Source: Dendrophyllia cribrosa
Lineage: Eukaryota > Cnidaria > Anthozoa > Scleractinia > Dendrophylliidae
DNA: 64,000 bases
Reading direction: 5' to 3'
Assembly: GCA_024195265.1 (NCBI GenBank)
Contig: JAJLRJ010000003.1
Coordinates: 33,365,643-33,429,642, forward strand
The translations under genes were made by a program, and so were the position numbers. Numbering within the stretch: position 1 is the stretch's first letter; each line of letters begins with the position of its first letter. Below the pieces are notes generated by a model. The model was not told the DNA's origin. It saw only the letters and a list, made by a program, of their open reading frames with translations, and ran no database searches. Shown in pieces: positions 1 through 12,025 of this stretch.

Positions 1-570
1 GATTCCCGCGGCAAATCCAAAAGAAAACAAGGTTCCCGCGGTAAAACCAAAAGAAAACAAGGTTCCCGCGGTAAAACCAAAAGAAAACAAGGTTCCCGCG
101 GTAAAACCAAAAGAAAACAAGGTTCCCGCGGTAAAACCAAAAGAAAACAAGGTTCCCACGGCAAAACCAAAAGAAAACAAGGTTCCCGCGGTAAAACCAA
201 AAGAAAACAAGGTTCCCGCGGTAAAACCAAAAGAAAACAAGGTTCCCGCATCAAAACCAAAAGAAAACAAGGTTCCCGCATCAAAACCAAAAGAAAACAA
301 GGTTCCCGCATCAAAACCAAAAGAAAACAAGGTTCCCGCGGTAAAACCAAAAGAAAACAAGGTTCCCGCGGTAAAACCAAAAGAAAACAAGGTTCTCGCG
401 GTAAAACCAAAAGAAAACAAGGTTCCCGCGGTAAAACCAAAAGAAAACAAGGTTCCCGCGGTAAAACCAAAAGAAAACAAGGTTCCCGCATCAAAACCAA
501 AAGAAAACAAGGTTCCCGCATCAAAACCAAAAGAAAACAAGGTTTCCGCGGCAAAACCAAAAGAAAACAT
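1..570. repeat. 30-bp minisatellite, 19 copies
   Basis: Nineteen head-to-tail copies of a 30-bp unit run from the window edge to 570. Most copies differ only at the GCGGT/GCATC position. Copies 9-11 and 17-18 carry the GCATC variant, which suggests block duplication. Plus frame 1 is open from base 1 to a TAA at 595-597 and would encode a decapeptide repeat GSRGKTKRKQ, followed by nine unique codons. A second plus frame of the unit is also open, so openness alone is weak evidence for a gene. It could be the 3' end of a basic-repeat protein that starts upstream, or a plain minisatellite. Confidence 0.95.
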
Positions 571-606
571 TTGACTACGCCCCGAAAGAATTTTTAATGA
601 ACCTAC

Positions 607-678
607 AACTGTATACTAAGTTGTATACTAAACTGTATACTAAACTGTATACTAAACTGTATACTAAACTGTATACTT
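607..678. repeat. 12-bp tandem repeat
   Basis: About six copies of ACTGTATACTAA and near variants follow the minisatellite closely. It is simple-sequence DNA with no sign of coding. Confidence 0.9.
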
Positions 679-1577
679 CTTTTCAGGTTATCAAAACTAC
701 TCCCAACTATTAATGTCATGTCTGGGGTTTTATGCAGAATTATTGTAAGTGACGATTTGGCATTGTAATCCAATAAACGGAAACTACAAAGTATCTATCC
801 AATCACCCTGAGGCTCGGACAAGAAGAAGTCACCAATTTAAGTATAAGATCCCACAAGCTAATAAGGATGTTTTTAAGTTTCATACTTTCCAAGAACTAT
901 CGTTGACTGGAACTGTCTCCCCGAGGAGATTGTTAACTCAAGCTCTTTAGATATTTTAAAATCAAAGTTGTCAAATTACTTTAGAATCTCGTTTTAATTT
1001 TTTTTAATTAATGAACTAGGAAATATGTTTTGTTTTATTTTATTTTATCAGTCGGTGTGTAATCGCAAGATTTTACCGACTTCATCAATGTAAATGTAAA
1101 TATAAATGAATACAAGTTGCTCCAAATTTAAATAATCTCTATTTGGCACTGAGACTGGTTATCCTGTGTTATACAGTGTAGGCACATAGACTCAGGTTGG
1201 ATAGTATTCATTTTCTAAGTAAAAAGCTTAAGTACTGTACAATGAAGAATTAACATAATTATTAACTTTTCTTTAAAACTTTAAGAACCCATTTATACAA
1301 AAGAGGAGCCACTGCTTGCTTTTTTTTTCCTTTTGCAGTTCAAACAGACAACAAAGGAAATCAGTAACGCCTTGTTTGAGTTGGTTCAGAATCAGTGCAT
1401 AGCAAAAAGTTGTGGCTATAATTCTTTTCATTTTAAAGCCTTCTTACACAGCTTCTGTGCCATAAGAGCTTACTTGTATTTGAAGCAATTCGGCTTTTAA
1501 AGTCAATTACGCCTCAATTACATGTACAAATAAACAGAAAACAGAATCACAAAAAATTAGTAGAGCTCATAGGGATG
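679..1577. other. No gene seen
   Basis: AT-rich sequence between the tandem repeats and the phosphorylase-like gene. It may contain that gene's 3' UTR or a last small exon, but I could not fix an acceptor. Confidence 0.5.
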
Positions 1578-4500
1578 TCACATACCTTCATAGTTAGGCC
1601 AATCTTTATAAACAACCGGATCACTTAACATGTTGGACACAAGAGAAGCCGCCATCACACAAGCGTGAAGCTTCCAGGACTCATCCGGAGCATTGCTGTC
1701 ATCGGTAAAATGAGAAATACCTTTAACAATCACCCATTCAATTTTTCGGTCACGGGCTGCCACAAAAACTCCTATGAAAAATAATAAATGTTCTGTAAAA
1801 GGCTTACATAAAGCAGACTATTAAAAAAAGTCATAATTTGTTTATATTGTTCCAGTCGTCAAGGATATTACAATAAAAAATTGTAAAGTGGTTACAAAAT
1901 ATATTTTTTTTTTATCTACTGAATGTATACTACAAGAAAAATTTTACTGTTCAAATGATAAAGTAAAAAGGAATTTAAATTAATCAGACCAATCTTTATT
2001 GTGCTCTTTGTATTTGTGTCTGCAGTTTTTACTCATGTGCAGTAAGCCTTCAGGAAGGCTAAACCAATCAGAATCCGTCTACTGCTATTTCACAGACGTT
2101 CGTATCGCGCAGCCAAATTTCTTGCCTACCGGTAGGCAAAAAAATTTGGCTGCGCGATACAAATGTCTGCGAAATTTGCCGACTTTGCGGAGCTATATAT
2201 CTCCACTATTTTAAAAGATATCACTTTTAAACTCGGCCACTTTACTGGAAAACCACGGTAAAAAAAATAACATTTTTGAATGCCCATTTACTTTGTAAGA
2301 AACATTAATTTTCATATATAGACTGTTTCTTTGTGTTTACAGTGGATTTTGAGAAATATTATGAAAACTCGGCCGCACGAGAAATTCTTCGACATGTACT
2401 AAACAAATTTGCTTGCGTTGCCGACAGTTTCCTTGATGCAATAATTTAATGGGTTTTGCTCTTGAGACTATAAACTAATATTTGAATAAAACTTTCAACT
2501 GAGAGAATTTGTTGTCCTTTTTCCTGTGTAAAGGCAAATTGCGATCAAACTTGTTTGAATGTTTTCTTTGTGAAGCCAATAATCACAGTAAAGGCACGCT
2601 AGTAAATACAATTAAGTTAAATAGTGCTTTCTGAAATAAAGTTTGCTTTCAAGATTTTTTGATTCGCGAAAACATTATGCGAATCATCTTTACGGATAAG
2701 AATGGCATTCTATATACACAGGAAAAGTCAGAAATTTTAAAAACACTAGATATTATAAAGCAGGTTGCTAAATTTAAATATTATTTTGTGATGTTTATAA
2801 TATAATTCGCAGAGGGTAGCACTCTGCGCTGCAATTAGGATAAATAAATCGCCAAGCCTTCCGGAAGCAGAAAATCACTGAATTCTGATAAGCGTTTAAC
2901 TCTTTTATTCTGCAAGGGAAAGACATTAAATTTTCATTTAAGGAAATATGAGTTTCATTAAAAAGTTTTGACCTTTAGAAAAAATATTTTGGATTCATGA
3001 TCATGAGAAAACAGTGCACGATTGAATTACATTTCACAAGAAATTTGCACTTTGAAGAAACTGTGAAGCCTGGAGAAAACTAATACATGGCAAAATCAAA
3101 GTAGTTAACCCATTCACACCTGAGGATTTTTACGTTTTTGAGTGATTTTCTGCATACACACGCCCCATAGGATTTCGTGACTTCATATTTGGAGTTACCA
3201 TTGAAAGTGCTGCTGTTCTAAAACACTGAAGGCTCGAGTTTACTGGAAACGTCATTGTGACGATCTCATTTTGCTTGGTTGATTTGCAATAAAGGGTCCA
3301 ATATGAATTATCTACGATTTTTGGTAAGTTCACAGCCATTTTTCATCTTTAGTAGCTGCCTGGTGAGCATCATTAAGCTTGGAGGTAGTTCTGAGTCCAC
3401 TTCTCAATGAAGCGAGTTAGGTGTTGTACTTCGTTTACGAATTTGGCTCGTTGCTCGTTGAACTGGAAAAATGGCCGCCTGGAAACGAAGTGGCTTTGGG
3501 ACTCGACTCTGGATGAATTTCTCGACCTACCGCGGCATATTTTGGAAGTTGCGACCACAGGAGAATACAACAATCGCGAAATTTCGGCGGTGGGTCGGAG
3601 TGGCTGTGGACTTAGTATAAATATGAAATGTGTGGGGAAAGAATGGAACGCTGTCAAAATTTTTGGCTTTTTCCCAGCATGCAGTGCGGTGGTGATGTTG
3701 AAAATCGAGGCAAGGTGAGTATGCACTAGTATAAGAAGCTGTAGCTAGGCCCGAGCAACGAATAAGAGCAAAAAAATTCACTGCTAAGCTAGGACTAGGA
3801 CTGAATTTTGCTGTAAATGTTGACTTTTGGGTTTGCCACGATGATTTGAATAAAAAAAACTAAAGGCAAAAACGTGATTTTTGTTGTTTTTCTATGACGT
3901 TAAAAACGGTAATTTTTGTTATTGTCCAAATTCAAACGCTGATATTCTGCAAAAATCGCTGACTTTTTTGTGTTTATTGGGTATCTCAATTTGAAAGACT
4001 TTCTACTCAATGCTCACAACTGCTAGTTAAGGCAATGTTCGCACGATTGAGAAAGTTACAATTTTTTAAAGCAGTGGAGTCTTGTACGGGCGGTTACAGG
4101 CGGTTCAGGTGTCAATGGGTTAAGGAACTAGCTTTATAAAAAAATTCATTTCGATTTGGTCTTGAAATCATGGGTTTTTTTTTCATGATACGTCACACAA
4201 TATTTATTTTTAAAATGTTTCACCAATTTATAGCACTCATCACTACAGTTTTGACATTATAAAAGCAGAACCTCATGAATCCGATTACACATATTTTTTT
4301 TTCATTACCTGTAAATTTAGGGTTCCAAAAATTTATTGGAAATCCGGGCAGGAGGAGGGGTCCTGTCAGTTGGGGGGGGGGGGGGGGTGGATTCTTTCTG
4401 GAATAACCCAATGTAATAGAAATAATTCACTGTCTGGGAAGTATTAGACTAGTGTGGGTATGATCGGCAATCAATAAATAAAATACAGGTACATTGTGTA

Positions 4501-5784
4501 TAAAAGCGAGTACAGAAAAATTGGTAGCTTCAATCAACATGTCTTGAGGGATGGTGCAATGTGTGTCACACAAAATTCGTTGAGGGGAGCAGGGTGCGTG
4601 ACCTGTTTAAAATAAACCATAAAACTTTCTTACGCAAGCGCATGAGTATAGGCTACTGGTAGCCTGTTGTTATAATTTAGAAAATCAAAACAATCGACTA
4701 AATTTTACTTCTGCATTTCAATTGTGATTGTCATGAAGTGACGTTGAAATTGGAAACCAAAGAAGTCTACTGTATCAATTAAGCTTTACCCTGGAAAACA
4801 GCTTTCCATACACATGTCAAGAAGACAAAACTTTTCTGTGTCAAGAAAACAATGAAAGCTTATATAATTTCAAGCTTTAATTTTCATGTCAAGCAGGAAA
4901 CAACAATAAGGATCGACTAAAACGGAACACAGTAGCGTTTGTTTAATGCCTTTTACATATGTGCATACTGGAATTCTTGACACAAGCTTAGTGTGAAATG
5001 TCACAATGATGCGAATGTGTTGTGCACGTGTAATCACCAAAGTATATGAAACCCTGTGGAGGGTCACTTATTGGTAAGACCAGGGATTTACATCTTGATA
5101 ATTATAAACCTTACCTTTTCCTTCCGTCTCCATGGCTATGGCATTGGGATTTAACTCACGGTGTTGCTCAGTACTGACCGGGTCTATGCCACTCAAAATT
5201 TCACTGTCATAGTGTACACATACTTTACAACTACTTGGATTTTTTAATGGTGGTTCCCACCCAAATGCTGCACACCTGATAATCTTGGCAATATCTCGGC
5301 CCACTGGGATTGTGAAGCCTTTAATTGTAAGCTTCGAGGATACCATCACATCTCCTAACTTGGTGTTTTCTGGGTTCAGACCCTCGCAGCAGCCAACAGA
5401 ATAAATGGCCTTGGGTCTCAGTTGCAACACTGCATTTGTAACTTCTACAGCAATTTGAGAACCATCTGGACCAAAAGAGCCTTCAGAACATCTCATCAAA
5501 GCAACTTTCAGTGGCCTGATATCCTCTTCACTTTTACCAATGTTTCCAAAGTAAACAAATCCAAGATCTTTGTGGTAACTTTTAAAAGAGTTTGTCATGT
5601 ATGCATAACATGGCAAGAAGGCACACTCCTCCACTGTCAACAAAAGAATGTCGACTGGCAGCCAGTCATCACTCCAGGCTTTGCACTTTTCAGAAAGGTC
5701 ACTTATCTTGGGCAGTTCAATACTGAGAGGGGGTGGAACACCATGTTTTGCTATCCTTTTGTGTAGCTTTTCACGTTGCGCCAT
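1578..5784 (-). CDS. Nucleoside phosphorylase / MTA-SAH nucleosidase-fold protein
   Basis: Two exons are clear: 5115-5784 (start ATG 5784-5782, donor GTAAGG) and 1771 down to 1586 or 1578 (acceptor CATAG). They join in frame. The product matches the PNP_UDP_1 family, which cleaves or phosphorolyses the N-glycosidic bond of nucleosides. Seen: a VDILLLTVEE first strand, a YSVGCCEG glycine turn, the ribose-binding AMETEG stretch near the splice and a VKGISHFTD strand. In bacterial MTA/SAH nucleosidases the last motif reads ISD, with a catalytic Asp; here that residue is His. Reading through gives about 287 codons and ends NYEG-Met-stop, but a good donor (GTATGT at 1585) lies there, so a further 3' exon is possible. 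Cnidarians carry many such genes, often fused to immune-type domains; none is visible here. The 3.3-kb intron holds a palindrome and a TTAA transposon. Confidence 0.8.
2088..2174. repeat. Long palindrome
   Basis: Arms of about 32 bases (core GTATCGCGCAGCCAAATTT) surround an inner palindrome TTGCCTACCGGTAGGCAA. Outer arms continue with a few mismatches. A cruciform-forming MITE-like fold-back in the intron of the phosphorylase-like gene. Confidence 0.85.
2852..4413. repeat. Dispersed repeat, copy 1, split by a transposon
   Basis: The segments 2852-3104 and 4124-4413 match 6049-6605 almost continuously. Shared landmarks are CCAAGCCTTCCGGAAGCAG, TTGGATTCATGATCATGA and a terminal G-run. In this copy the match is interrupted by the 1,011-bp element at 3109-4119. 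Confidence 0.85.
3109..4119. mobile_element. TTAA-flanked DNA transposon (piggyBac-type, non-autonomous)
   Basis: The inverted ends read CCCATTCACACCTGA and TCAGGTGTCAATGGG. TTAA flanks both sides (3105-3108 and 4120-4123). The paralogous repeat at 6049-6605 lacks the insert and shows a TTAA near the equivalent position, so it acts as an approximate empty site. TTAA target duplication with CCC...GGG ends is typical of piggyBac-like elements. No transposase is present. ORFs of up to 117 codons inside lie in overlapping frames on both strands and look like chance. Confidence 0.8.
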
Positions 5785-6048
5785 TGAACTTTGCCTAGAG
5801 ATTTTCCTAAAGTAGGTAAACAGTAGGAAATCATCAATAAATTAAACTTAACAAAATTATAATCTCACCCAACTTCATGGACCCATGCAAAAATAGATTT
5901 AATGTTAAAATCACATTGTGATCAGTTATCACACTTTCAAAATGTAAATAATATAGAAGTAAACAAAATTAAACAAAAATAAAAATAATCTAGAAGTGTC
6001 GATTTCAAAAATCATAGTTGAGCACATGCAGTCTCTTAATCATATTTC

Positions 6049-6562
6049 CCAAGCCTTCCGGAAGCAGAAAATCACTGAATTCTGACAAGTGTTTAACTCT
6101 TTTATTCAAGGGAAAGGCATTTTCATTCAAGGAAATATGAGTTGCATTCAAAAGTTTTGACCTTAAGAAAAAATGTTTTGGATTCATGATCATGAAATAG
6201 CAGCATGCGATCAAATTACTATACATTTTACTCAAAATTTGCATGAAACAAAATTGTGTATTTGCGACAACCCTTTGAAGAAACTGTGAAGCCTGGAAAA
6301 AATTAAAACATACCAAAATCAAAGCAGTTATTTAAGAAACTAGATTTATAGAAACATTTCATTCGATTTTGTCTTGAAATCACGGGGGTTTTTTTGTGAT
6401 GTGTCACGCAATATTTATTTAAAAAATGTTTCACCAATTAATAGCACTAATCACCACAGTTTAGAAAAATATAAAAACACGATCTCCTGAATGCGACTTC
6501 GTGTATTTTTTTTCATTATCTGTAAATTTAGGGCTTCCAAAAATTTATTGGAAATCCAGGCA

Positions 6563-6602
<40 letters not shown>

Positions 6603-6605
6603 ATA
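6049..6605. repeat. Dispersed repeat, copy 2, with 36-base G-run
   Basis: Uninterrupted copy of the repeat at 2852-4413. It ends in a run of 36 G at 6566-6601, where copy 1 has a shorter broken G-run. Confidence 0.85.
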
Positions 6606-6830
6606 ACCCATTATTTATAAGTGCTTATAAGCCGAGTTAATGGAGCTAAAAGCAAATACAATACATGTATTTTTTGATTTGATTTTTGGTGTAATTTTAA
6701 GACTTTGAATTTCTTAATACTAAAAGGTTCACCTATCTTGGCCAAGATGTGTAGTTTTAAACTCTCTACAATTCCATAAACATTTTCGATTCAAAATCTT
6801 CTGTTTAATGCTTCTGAATTTTGATGACAT

Positions 6831-7140
6831 ACCATATTTTCCGGTGTATAAGTCGGTACATGTATCTTGAGAATTTGGATTCATATTTGTCAATTTATTA
6901 ACGATCAGAAGTGCATTCGTTCGCGTGTTAATTAGTCGATCAATGTGGTTCATTCAGTTTACTTTGCCTTTGGGTCTCGAAGATGCTCTGCAAGAGAGAC
7001 AAAACTTGATTTCCTAAAAAGTTGTAAATAATTTTTCTCCTCATACTTGATGCGAAATCAAGAAAATCCTAATTTTTAGGCTCAAAAAGTGGGGTCGACT
7101 ATATACACCGGTTCGACTTATACACCGGAAAATACAGTAA
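6831..7140. mobile_element. MITE with TATTTTCCGGTGTATAAGTCG ends
   Basis: The left end carries ATTTTCCGGTGTATAAGTCG (6836-6855) and the right end carries its complement at 7111-7134. About 310 bp, non-coding. Superfamily not assigned; the target duplication is unclear. Confidence 0.8.
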
Positions 7141-7314
7141 GTGAAAACCAAGAATTGGTCATTTTTGTACTTTTTCAATTTTATGCCATGATTTCATACA
7201 AAGTCATTTAGTTTTCTAGTATGCTACATGTAGATGGGACATAAAAGAACCCATGTGGAATATACCTGTATCAATCCATCTGAGATCCTGAAAATAAATC
7301 TACTCAATATGATT

Positions 7315-7545
7315 CCGGTGGGATGTATGAATCCCGCCTAAAATCCCGGATGGGATGTATGAATCCCACCTAAGATCCCGGGTGGGATGTATAAATCCCG
7401 CATTTTAGGCAGTATCCCAGGCGGGATGACATGTTTGTGTCTTTGATTCCCTGGTGGGACTGGTGGAATCCCACCAGCACAAGGCAGGATCCCACCATTC
7501 CCACCTGGGGTCCCAGGCGGGATCCCGCCTTGATCCCACCTGACT
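7315..7545. repeat. Imperfect tandem repeat
   Basis: About three copies of a 36-37-bp unit containing TGGGATGTATGAATCCC and GATCCCGG, followed by degenerate GGGATCCCACC-like units. Locally palindromic. The ORFs across it are by-products of the repeat. Confidence 0.75.
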
Positions 7546-10500
7546 TTTTCATGGGGCACTGTGCAGCATTTTAAGTGGGGACTGATAGCATTTCCCGGTT
7601 TTGTCTAGCTTTGACTAAACCTTGTGCTCAGAATAAACATGTTTTGATCATGATACGTGCAATGCACTGCCTGATGTGAACACTTTTCATAGTGAAACAT
7701 GTTTCATTTGTGTGAACATAGCATTAGTCTTCCTGTTGGATCCAGCATCACAGGAAGCGCAATGGTCTCTATCCCAGACCCTTAAGTCTACTCGTCCACA
7801 AAGAGGTTTTTCAAAGTTGGTAGACCAACTGACTAGTATGATAAACTCATTGGCAGAATTTAAGTCATAATCCAAAAAACCCAAGTGCCGACAACACATG
7901 TTTTAAATGTCTTTATGTTTAAGCACTTGTTTTGTGCCTTATGCCGTGTTCATATAAGCATTGAAACAATAGTTAAAAGAAACATGTTTCCCCGAAACAG
8001 GTTTGCAATTTTATTGTTCACATTAGTTGTTAATTTTAAAACATATATGTTTTGTGCCTGGTTCTATAAATGATGCAGTTTTACAAAACAGGTTTTTTTA
8101 ATGAGCAAAATTGCACAGCAACTTGTTGTTTTGCTTGTTTTAAAACAATGAAAAGGTGCATTAAAATGGATAATACCCTCACTCCTCGGCCTTCATAAAA
8201 ATAATGACCTCGTTTTTAAGAAGGCCTCTGAGAGCTCGGGCATTATCCCTTACTTAATGAATCATCTGGACTTTATTCTGATTGGTCGTAAAACAAATTA
8301 AGAAACAGTTTGATTTCTGGTGACTTATAAAGTACATGTATGGCGGCTGACACGTTGGATGTTGAAAGTGAATTTTCGTCGGTTTTAAATTTGTCCCTTG
8401 AAGGATGAGCAGAGAGAATGTATCAGACAAATTATTTGTTTGGTAGAAGATGCTTTCACTCTGACTAGGCAGAATTTAATTTAAAGAGTGTTTTCTTTGC
8501 TCAACCTTTACGCACCAATTTTTCACCCAAAATAATATTATTCTACGCTTTTGTGGAACTGTTATGTTGCACCATCAGTTGCTTAGAAGGGTCTTGATTT
8601 TTGCAAGGAATCCTCTCTCAATTTTGTGAACCTTGCTGCTGCAGAATCGATGTTTATTTCCACGCTCTTGCATGATCAAACCTGATAAAACAATGCTTTC
8701 AGGTGTTCCATTTCCACAGTGCACAGTGCATTTCCACAGTGCACCTTAATTCAGTTAAACTGGTTTTGCAAAAGTACATTGTAGCAGTGCTTGTGCAATG
8801 ATTTTGTTAGCTAGATCTCAACTTGCTTTTTTGTCCTGTTTGGAAACCAGACACTTTTACAAGCAAGGAGTGCTGCCTTAGAGTAATTTGCTGCCAAGCA
8901 CCAACTGAAAGCAACGATTTCCAGTAAAACTGATTGGTTACATTTTTTGATAATAGTGGAGCCCGTCATTTTTCATGCTAGAACCTAGCCCGTCATTTTT
9001 CATGGTCATGGCTAGCGGAATGTTTCGCGGGCGCGCGTGCCCACCGCCATCCGCCCTCGCGCAGGTAGCTCCGTCGCGCAGGACTAGCTTGCGGGCGCGT
9101 ATGACGTTGGAAAACATGCGCGTGCGACGTCATGTTGAAACCAAAGCGAGGTTTTTTTTTTTGCGCGGTTACACGGCCGAATGTCACGTCAGCTGGGAAA
9201 CACTTTGATGTTTTGCTGTGTTTACTGAGCGGAGAAAACGGTTTTAATTAAAGTCGTTATTTTCCCGCATTTTTTCGTGGTTTGCTACTCAAGACAGGGA
9301 TACTAATTAAGGGATACTCAGAAGCCGCTTTAGTGGAAAAAGAAGAGCTTTCAGGGATAAAATCTTGCTTCGAGGAACTATAATTTTTATACGTTTTTAG
9401 CAATGCGAGAGATGGGTTCGTTTTACGGATTTCAGCACCAAAGCGGAGATTTAAAGAATTTCCAAGCACAGTAGTCGCCGGAGGGACTTAAAGGTAAAAC
9501 AAATTACATTTTTCGATGGGAATTTATCTTGATATCAATCTGTGATTGACTTTTTGTTTGTGATCTCTTTAGTTTTGGAGAATTGTTTTTAAACGTGTAG
9601 CTTAAATTCAGTTGTATTAATTTCTTGAATTTCATCGAAGACACGGCTCGGCCTCGATGCGCGTTTTGCGTTTAAACATAAACTAATGGAGATTAAATTG
9701 AATAAAATTTTTCGAAAGCAGATTGTGTTGTCCATTTTTATGTGTTTGTTCATTCATTACATAGATTGAAAAGCGATTTTATGTAAACAAAACAAGACTT
9801 AGATTTTATACTTGCGTCGCCTTATGCAAATATGTTTGTGTATTTTTGCAATTTTGGTTTCCAAATCAGTTTCTCGGGCATTTTGTGACAAGCAACAAGT
9901 GTATTTTATTCGGAAAAATAGTCGTAATAGTTATTCTAGACGGAGAAAAAGTTGTTTTTGTGAACTTTTCTACGGTCTAAATGTACTGTGCAGACGGTCG
10001 GGTAACAAGCTTAAGCTTACTGTTTTTGAGAATTGCTAAAATTGAAAAATAGCCCGGTCGTCAATCTTAATTCTGACCTTTCACTTAAGTTAAGTTTCAT
10101 CTTAGTTAAGCTTGTTCAGAGGGTCTTCAGAGGGCAACACTGTTAGGCCAAGCCTAACTATATATATTATCTCTGTTGACAGATTTCATAATTTGGGGGT
10201 GGCAGACACAGCTCGTTAAATAAATATATCAGACATTCTTTTTTCCCTCCCTGATTTTTCATTTCCTGCGCTTCTGCTGACTTTCACTCTGACAAAAAGG
10301 AACACCTGATTGCAGGTTAAATTTAACTTGATAATTAAGCCCTTTCAGAACAATGGGCAATGTAGTGTAGTGTTTAGCAAGGAGATGACATACAGTTGTA
10401 AATTTTCGCTAACATGTTTCATGAAATGATTCATGCAATGTGCCGCCTGATGTGAACACTTCTCATAGTGGAACATGTTTCTTTCGTGATCAGACTAAAC

Positions 10501-10971
10501 ATGTTTTGTCCTAGTGTGAACACAGCATAAGATGCTTCTCTCACATTGGATCTTTTATTTTTTCAGTTCATGCAACATTTCAAGTTAACACTGCCATGTT
10601 TCTTTTGTTGCAGAAATATGCAATTTGTAAACTGCTGGGGGTTACTAAAATAAATGCCACCAAGTCTGTAACTGTAAGGCCTAGTGACTGCAGGAACAGA
10701 GTAGATCATACATTTACAGTTACAGGGCGGGAAGAGGGTGGAAGGAGGGGGTACAGTTTTAGTACATATTCCAGTGAAGTGGGGATCCTTTTTATAAAAA
10801 TTTAGGGACAGTCCCTAATCAGCATAATTGAAATAAATAAATAAAAATTACAAATCATTTCTATACGACGTGACATCAGTAGATGTTTCTTTTCTAATGG
10901 ACATTATGAGTGAGAAACTTGTGGCCCTCAAATTTCAGATTGAATTGGTTTCTGTGTCTACTGCTCTTGCA
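7546..10971. other. No gene seen; repeat debris and a CpG-rich patch
   Basis: Copies of a dispersed repeat with AACATGTTT and GTGTGAACA(C/T)AGCAT lie at about 7590-8100 and again at 10432-10530. An approximate direct repeat AGCCCGTCATTTTTCATG occurs at 8959-8976 and 8987-9004. A CpG-rich patch at 9010-9180 could be a promoter, but no supported exon follows. A 71-codon ORF from 9824 with a hydrophobic start is not convincing. Confidence 0.5.
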
Positions 10972-12025
10972 TCGCTAAATAAAACTTCATAAAACTTTAC
11001 CTTGTGTTGTTTCTTGTCTGTTTTTGGTGTTTTTTTTTTTTTGCAATTTCAGTGATTTAAAGTCCTTTACCCAACAGCATATAAAAGAGAGACAGAGAAG
11101 GAATCTGAATTGCACTTCGACCATTGAACCCGCTGCAAAAATGTGTGAAGAAAATTTACAGAAAAATAGCGAGATGCCATGCATCAAGTGATTTGAACTC
11201 AGACAAACAACCTTGCATACCTTATAAACAACAGCAATCCACACTTCAAAACTGCAACACACAAGTGTCATAAATCCGAATATGTCACACCTTGACAAAA
11301 GCTGGCCTTCCCGGGAGAAAGGCGAGGCAAAATTGCAGTTTCAAAAATGTCATGCCCTCCTCGGTGAAGTTGTATTTTGACCCTCGTGCCCAGTGCTGGC
11401 TGAAGTCAAAGTGGCGTGCAGTGTTTGTCGACTCAAACATAAATGGCGCTGATTTTTAAATTGTTGTTCGATGTTTTTGATGGGCTATTACTGCAAAGAC
11501 CCAATGTATGCTCAACTGGACAACAGAAAGGGGATCTGAAGGCTTCACCTTGTAAGCTCTGCCAGGTAAAATGTAAGTGCATGCTTTATTCGCTAGAAAA
11601 ATTCAAGCCATTTTTGCAGCAGGTTCAATGGTCGAAGTGCAATTTAGACTCCTTTCTTGTCTCTCTTTTTCATGTACATGTACACAGGTTTCATTAGAAG
11701 CCGGCAACCGGCAAATTCCACCCGCTACTTCCTAGATTATTGCCACCTACTTTCTGATCAATTTCACTAAAGTTGATGCCCAGAATGCCATTTCCGAGTT
11801 CCTAGATTTCCTAGGGGAAAGGGGCCTTATGGCCCCTTTGTTGCCACTGCCGTCTTTTTTATAAATATTGCCACTTACTCTTAATTTTATTGAAACCCCT
11901 GCATGTATGCTGTATCGGCTGTAGGGTAAAGGACTTAAAATCACTGAAATTGCCAAAAAAAAAAAACTACCACAAACAAACAAGAAACAACACAAGGTAA
12001 CGTTTTATGAAGTTTTATTTAGCGA
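10972..12025. mobile_element. Large fold-back element
   Basis: About 105 bases at 10972-11080 are repeated inverted at 11920-12025 (outer motif TCGCTAAATAAAACTTCATA). An inner arm at 11081-11150 pairs with about 11595-11690 (TTGCACTTCGACCATTGAAC). The right arm carries about 230 extra bases at 11690-11920, so the hairpin is asymmetric. Non-coding. Confidence 0.8.

Noticed and set aside
1..570. CRISPR-like look of 30-bp repeats
   Set aside because: Units are contiguous with no spacers and the genome is eukaryotic; it is a minisatellite.
3373..3781. ORFs of 84-117 codons on both strands
   Set aside because: They overlap in several frames within a non-autonomous TTAA element and show no domain.
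9824..10039. 71-codon ORF with a signal-like start and five Cys
   Set aside because: No homologue recognised, no splice or promoter support, and composition fits chance in AT-rich DNA.
7590..10530. AACATGTTT motifs as p53-type sites
   Set aside because: They recur as part of a dispersed repeat, so there is no reason to infer regulation.
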